Shown here: positions 13,614 through 16,263 of the stretch, piece by piece | Numbering within the stretch: the first letter of the stretch is position 1 | Layout of the letters: every line of letters starts with the position of its first letter | Source: Bacillota bacterium | GTDB taxonomy: Bacteria; Bacillota_A; Clostridia; Lachnospirales; Bianqueaceae | Assembly: GCA_017420625.1 (NCBI GenBank) | Contig: JAFOIR010000372.1 | Span: 1 to 16,263, forward strand | Direction: 5' to 3' | DNA length: 16,263 nt | Translations under genes and position numbers: made by a program | The notes under the pieces: generated by a model | Databases searched by the model: none | Told to the model about the DNA's origin: nothing | Seen by the model: only the letters and a program-made list of their open reading frames with translations

Positions 13614-13640
13614 AAGAACATCAAATTAATGGAGGCTTTC
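13589..13640 (+). repeat. Inverted repeat pairing the promoter spacer with the ribosome-binding site
   Basis: GAAAGCCTCC (13589-13598) and GGAGGCTTTC (13631-13640) are perfect 10-bp inverted copies 32 bases apart. The left arm lies upstream of the expected transcription start (about 13620) and the right arm contains the GGAGG ribosome site of the next gene. Only RNAs reading through from tldE would carry both arms and could hide the ribosome site. Confidence 0.75.
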
Positions 13641-13644
13641 TACT

Positions 13645-14313
13645 ATGTTCTTCGGGCTATTTCCCCTTATTTTTGCGATTATCCTGATCAACACGATCTC
13701 GAAGATCGCTCGGGCGTCCAAAGAGACGCCTCGCCGGATTACTCAGGTTGACTCGGTGGTAAGGGATGTGCCTGAATCAAGACAAACTCCCGTTACCCAG
13801 ACTCAGCCCAAACCACAGCAGATAAGCCGCAGCACAAAAGTGCAGAGTATTGCTGCCGATGCGGCTAAACAGGAACAGAAAATTCCGGTCCAGAGCCAGA
13901 AGCTCTACAATATCGTTCATCAGACCTTTGGTGCACAGAGCATGACCGGTCAGAAATATCTGTCGATCGTCAGTGCGGCCTATGATAAGATCCGTGCCAA
14001 TCATCAGACGATGCTTCGTCAGATGCAGTCCTTTGATGAGCAGGAATATGTTCGCCTTTCCCAGATGATTCAGAATGGCTGGCATGTCCACGACAACATT
14101 GATGATACGATTCAGGCAGAACAGCTGAATCTTTATGAAAAACAGATCGAACAGATGAGGGAAGAGTTGAATGATAATGAGAGAATCTTCCTGTTTCTTG
14201 AAAAACTCAGCCTGGAGCTTCAAAGCATGAGCTCCACGAAGGAAAACCAGGCGACACTGGATCTTCTTAATGAGATCCAGTCGCTGATCGGTGATGTCAA
14301 GTACTACAGCTAA
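13645..14313 (+). CDS. N-terminally membrane-anchored coiled-coil protein, function unknown
   Basis: A 222-residue protein that I cannot assign. Residues 2-17 (FFGLFPLIFAIILINT) form a single membrane segment at the very N-terminus. A basic stretch (KIARASKETPRR) follows, which suggests the rest is cytoplasmic. Residues 30-90 are a low-complexity Gln/Pro/Lys-rich linker. Residues 95-220 are predicted long helices rich in Gln, Glu and Leu (for example QAEQLNLYEKQIEQMREELND), probably a coiled coil. The architecture recalls small scaffold or XpaC-like proteins, but no family signature is clear. GGAGG (13631-13635) is 9 bases before the ATG. It has its own promoter, follows the TldD/TldE operon and converges on the ComB-family gene. 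Confidence 0.8.
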   Translation: MFFGLFPLIFAIILINTISKIARASKETPRRITQVDSVVRDVPESRQTPVTQTQPKPQQISRSTKVQSIAADAAKQEQKIPVQSQKLYNIVHQTFGAQSMTGQKYLSIVSAAYDKIRANHQTMLRQMQSFDEQEYVRLSQMIQNGWHVHDNIDDTIQAEQLNLYEKQIEQMREELNDNERIFLFLEKLSLELQSMSSTKENQATLDLLNEIQSLIGDVKYYS

Positions 14314-14319
14314 AACAAA

Positions 14320-14347
14320 GACGGCGTCTGATCATTCAGACGCCGTC
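14320..14347. terminator. Hairpin between convergent genes
   Basis: A perfect 12-bp stem, GACGGCGTCTGA (14320-14331) and TCAGACGCCGTC (14336-14347), with a four-base loop holding the reverse gene's stop. T-rich sequence follows only on the reverse strand, so it mainly terminates the ComB-family gene. Confidence 0.7.
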
Positions 14348-15045
14348 AATACTTTGACGATATAGCCAAGCTCATCTTTTTCTGCTCTAAGGACATAATC
14401 GAAAAGATCGACTTTGGTGCACATCCAATAGTCTTCTTCCGGAAAAACATCCTGCATTTCCGGATTAAAAAACTTTTTGCCGCCATGGCCTTCCAGATGG
14501 GCTATGGCGGTTTTCATATCCAGTTTTTCACCAAGCAGGAGAGAGCGGATATAGCGGGCACACAGCTCGTCTTCTTCCGTGGGAGAAATGCCGGCATCTC
14601 CCATCGCGATCAGCGAAACTTCCGGTGGATTTTTTTTCAGAATATAGTTGGCAATCGCCCTGGCGCCGACCAGGGATCCCATCAGAATCTCATCCGCGTC
14701 TTTGGCATTGATGATGCCCTGAGTTCCGGCGCTGGTAGTATGGATAATATTTTTGCCTTTGACAGAAGCAGGAATGATCTGAGCCGGAGAATTGCCAAAG
14801 TCAAATCCTTCGACCCTTCTGCCTGCCCGCTCCCCGAAGAGAACCGGATCCGGAATCTTTTCGGCCAATTGAAGTGCGTCCTCAAGAGCGCCAACGGGAC
14901 GAATACTTTTAACACCCATCGAAACAAGATAACACTCAACAGAAAACGCTCGGAAAACATCGATGATCACCGTGAGACCACGCGCTCTCCTGGCACCTTC
15001 GATCAACTGATCGATGTGGATTTTGCCCTGATAGATCTGATTCAT
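14332..15045 (-). CDS. 2-phosphosulfolactate phosphatase-like (ComB family) protein
   Basis: A 237-residue protein, the normal length of the ComB family. Recognisable segments are VIIDVFRAFSV (about 26-36), usually VIDVLRATT, then LFGERAGRRVEGFDFGNSPAQ, usually ERGGxKxxGFDLGNSP, and NIIHTTSAGTQG, usually xLTTTNGT. In methanogens ComB removes phosphate from 2-phosphosulfolactate on the way to coenzyme M. In anaerobic Firmicutes the true substrate is not known, and no sulfonate gene is nearby. The changes LRA to FRA and TTNG to TSAG are departures from the textbook signatures. AGGA is 8 bases before the ATG, and a TATAAT promoter lies at 15077-15082. It is transcribed alone and converges on the coiled-coil gene, sharing a hairpin with it. 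Confidence 0.82.
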   Translation of the reverse strand: MNQIYQGKIHIDQLIEGARRARGLTVIIDVFRAFSVECYLVSMGVKSIRPVGALEDALQLAEKIPDPVLFGERAGRRVEGFDFGNSPAQIIPASVKGKNIIHTTSAGTQGIINAKDADEILMGSLVGARAIANYILKKNPPEVSLIAMGDAGISPTEEDELCARYIRSLLLGEKLDMKTAIAHLEGHGGKKFFNPEMQDVFPEEDYWMCTKVDLFDYVLRAEKDELGYIVKVLTASE

Positions 15046-15076
15046 TTTGTTTGTTCCTTTACACGAAGATGACAGT

Positions 15077-15105
15077 ATTATATCATGGTTTTTCCCCGGG
15101 AGAAA
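15077..15105 (-). promoter_or_regulatory. Promoter of the ComB-family gene
   Basis: On the reverse strand a perfect TATAAT (15082-15077) is preceded after 17 bases by the weak -35 TTTCTC (15105-15100). Confidence 0.5.
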
Positions 15106-15110
15106 GAGGA

Positions 15111-15139
15111 TTGACGCCTATAACGCATACTGTTATACT
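15111..15139 (+). promoter_or_regulatory. Promoter of the SGNH hydrolase gene
   Basis: TTGACG (15111-15116), a 17-base spacer and TATACT (15134-15139), about 32 bases before the start codon. Confidence 0.7.
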
Positions 15140-15170
15140 TTGAAAAGGAATTCTCTTTGGAGGGAAAAGC

Positions 15171-15881
15171 ATGAAAATACGAAAAATCAGTCAGATCATC
15201 GGATACAGTTTGATGATATTGTTTTTAATCTGCGGGGGATGGCTGCTCGTCTTTGCTGGTGTGAATTTCTTTGGTCCGTGGAAAGATCTTGCTATCTGGA
15301 AGATCCGCAGAAAATACAGACCGGAAAAATATCAGGAAGGCATTATTTTTTACGGCGCATCGAATTTTGCCCGGTGGAAAGAGATGGAAGCGGATCTGGT
15401 GCCCTATCCGGTACAGAATCATGGATTTGGCGGCAGCTGCGATGATGATCTTGTCTTTTATGCTGATCGCCTGCTTTTTCCCTATCGGCCGAAAACTGTT
15501 TTCTTTCAGACCGGGTCCAATGATTATGTGAAGATCGCCGGGACGGATGAAGAGAAGATTGAAAAATGCATGCAGAACAAAAGACAGATGTTTCAGGAGT
15601 TTCATGAGCAGCTCCCGGATGCGCATTTTGTCATCATGAGCGGATTACTGCTGCCAGGCCGGGCACAGTACCTTTCTCTGACCCGGAGAATCAATCAGGA
15701 GCTTTCTTCCCTGTGTGACAAAACAGATTACATGACCTTTGTCGATGCAGAAAAGATGACCTACGTGGATGGAAAATTCCGGGAAGAACTGTTTGTAAAA
15801 GATCAGATTCATCTGAACCATGACGGTCAGCTCTTGTGGGCGAAGGATTATATCCTGCCTGCCCTGAGTGAATTAAAATAA
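15171..15881 (+). CDS. Membrane-anchored SGNH/GDSL-family hydrolase
   Basis: A 236-residue protein with a basic N-terminus and one membrane segment (about 11-31) without a lipobox, followed by an SGNH-fold domain. The four SGNH blocks are readable: the nucleophile S64 in FYGASN, the oxyanion glycine in HGFGGS (85-89), N117 in TGSND (114-118), and D211/H214 in DQIHLNHDG near the C-terminus. All catalytic residues are present, so it is probably an active esterase, deacetylase or related hydrolase, likely facing outside the cell. The substrate (cell-wall acetyl groups, a lipid or a glycan) cannot be told. GGAGGG lies 6 bases before the ATG. It has its own promoter and is transcribed alone, and a long hairpin follows at 15884-15919. 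Confidence 0.85.
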   Translation: MKIRKISQIIGYSLMILFLICGGWLLVFAGVNFFGPWKDLAIWKIRRKYRPEKYQEGIIFYGASNFARWKEMEADLVPYPVQNHGFGGSCDDDLVFYADRLLFPYRPKTVFFQTGSNDYVKIAGTDEEKIEKCMQNKRQMFQEFHEQLPDAHFVIMSGLLLPGRAQYLSLTRRINQELSSLCDKTDYMTFVDAEKMTYVDGKFREELFVKDQIHLNHDGQLLWAKDYILPALSELK

Positions 15882-15919
15882 AAAAGAAGGACTGCCGGCG
15901 TAAACCGGCAGCCCTTCTT
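15881..15919. terminator. Terminator between the SGNH and DUF4342 genes
   Basis: CTGCCGG (15892-15898) and CCGGCAG (15905-15911) form the core. After one A/C mismatch, AAGAAGG (15884-15890) pairs with CCTTCTT (15913-15919). A T run follows on the reverse strand only, so it chiefly ends the DUF4342 transcript. Confidence 0.75.
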
Positions 15920-15944
15920 CAGAAGGGGGAACTATGTTTCAGGA

Positions 15945-16263
15945 TTAGTCCTGGGGTTTCTCCTCGGAAGTGACATCTTTGACTTCTTCCTCGGGAACAT
16001 CTACAACGGTCTCTTCTGCAGGAGCAGAGGTTTCTTTCTTGACACCGTCTTTCACATTGTTCCAGAGGTTCTTACCGACATTGACGGCGGTATTGCCGAC
16101 TTCACGGCTGAACAGTTCGATGATCTCACCGTCAGTCTTTTCCAGTTCGACCTTGCAGTCAAGACCAAGCGTAGCAATCGCGGAAGCGATCAGCGCCCAG
16201 GGTGCAACCGCAGCGCCTAAAATGGTACCAATGATACCGACATTGAGCGGAATGTTGAGAATG
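15945..16263 (-). CDS. DUF4342-domain protein (C-terminal part, runs off window)
   Basis: The reverse strand is open from the window edge to the TAA at 15947-15945 (106 residues visible). The visible part begins ILNIPLNVGIIGTILGAAVA and goes on PWALIASAIATLGLDCKVEL. This is the hydrophobic core of the DUF4342 domain, in which a conserved NxPLNVG segment precedes a Gly/Ala-rich membrane-like stretch. A short linker (NLWNNVKDGVKKE) and a strongly acidic, Glu/Val-rich tail of about 30 residues end the protein. The N-terminus lies outside, so an additional UBA-like domain, which some members carry, cannot be judged. Function unknown, probably membrane-associated. It converges on the SGNH gene and ends at a strong hairpin. 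Confidence 0.8.
   Translation of the reverse strand, partial: ILNIPLNVGIIGTILGAAVAPWALIASAIATLGLDCKVELEKTDGEIIELFSREVGNTAVNVGKNLWNNVKDGVKKETSAPAEETVVDVPEEEVKDVTSEEKPQD

Noticed and set aside
14485..15072. 195-codon forward frame opposite the ComB-family gene
   Set aside because: The reverse-strand gene has clear family motifs. The forward frame has no ribosome site or resemblance.

Overview
The window looks like chromosomal DNA of a low-to-moderate GC Gram-positive anaerobe (Bacillota, most likely Clostridia or Erysipelotrichia). Supporting signs are AGGAGG-type ribosome sites before most genes, sigma-A-like promoters (TTGACA, about 17 bp, TATAAT), very short spacers with strong hairpin terminators, and gene families typical of that phylum: YhbD, bactofilin-like proteins, DUF4342, MgtC/SapB and TldD/TldE. 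The assignment is an inference. There is no phage, IS, CRISPR or rRNA.

Layout: 1-587 (-) is the N-terminal part of an NAD(P)-dependent SDR epimerase/reductase. 601-952 is a spacer with a probable MarR-family relic. 953-1381 (+) is a HIT protein, followed by a broken N-terminal fragment of a GltA-like Fe-S/FAD oxidoreductase and a terminator. 1719-2888 (+) is an MFS exporter. 2957-3781 (-) holds an MgtC/SapB protein and a 37-residue membrane ORF that may be a CidA/LrgA relic. 3946-6753 (-) is purA-guaA, which joins the AMP and GMP branches of purine synthesis in one transcription unit. 6953-7336 (+) is a glyoxalase/VOC protein, followed by tRNA-Gly(GCC) with its own promoter and tandem terminators. 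7532-8301 (-) is a two-gene unit: a one-TM protein and a small coiled-coil protein. 8372-8860 (+) is a C-terminally truncated TrmD that converges, with 2 nt between stops, on a cyclase-family hydrolase (8863-9465, -).

The most coherent accessory unit is 9568-13546 (+): a textbook promoter surrounded by TAACA/TGTTA palindromes, then a YhbD-type HTH regulator, a bactofilin-like beta-helix protein with nine evenly spaced (H)ISG repeats, and the heterodimeric metalloprotease pair TldD (HEAVGH zinc site) and TldE (no zinc site). The genes are overlapping or 16-19 nt apart, so one regulator, one scaffold-like protein and one protease complex are probably made together. No recognisable substrate gene is present.

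The rest holds a membrane-anchored coiled-coil protein (13645-14313, +) whose ribosome site is mirrored by a 10-bp inverted repeat inside its own promoter, a ComB-family phosphatase (14332-15045, -), a membrane-anchored SGNH hydrolase (15171-15881, +) and the 3' end of a DUF4342 gene (15945 to the edge, -). Four separate gene remnants in 16 kb suggest a chromosome losing genes by small deletions.
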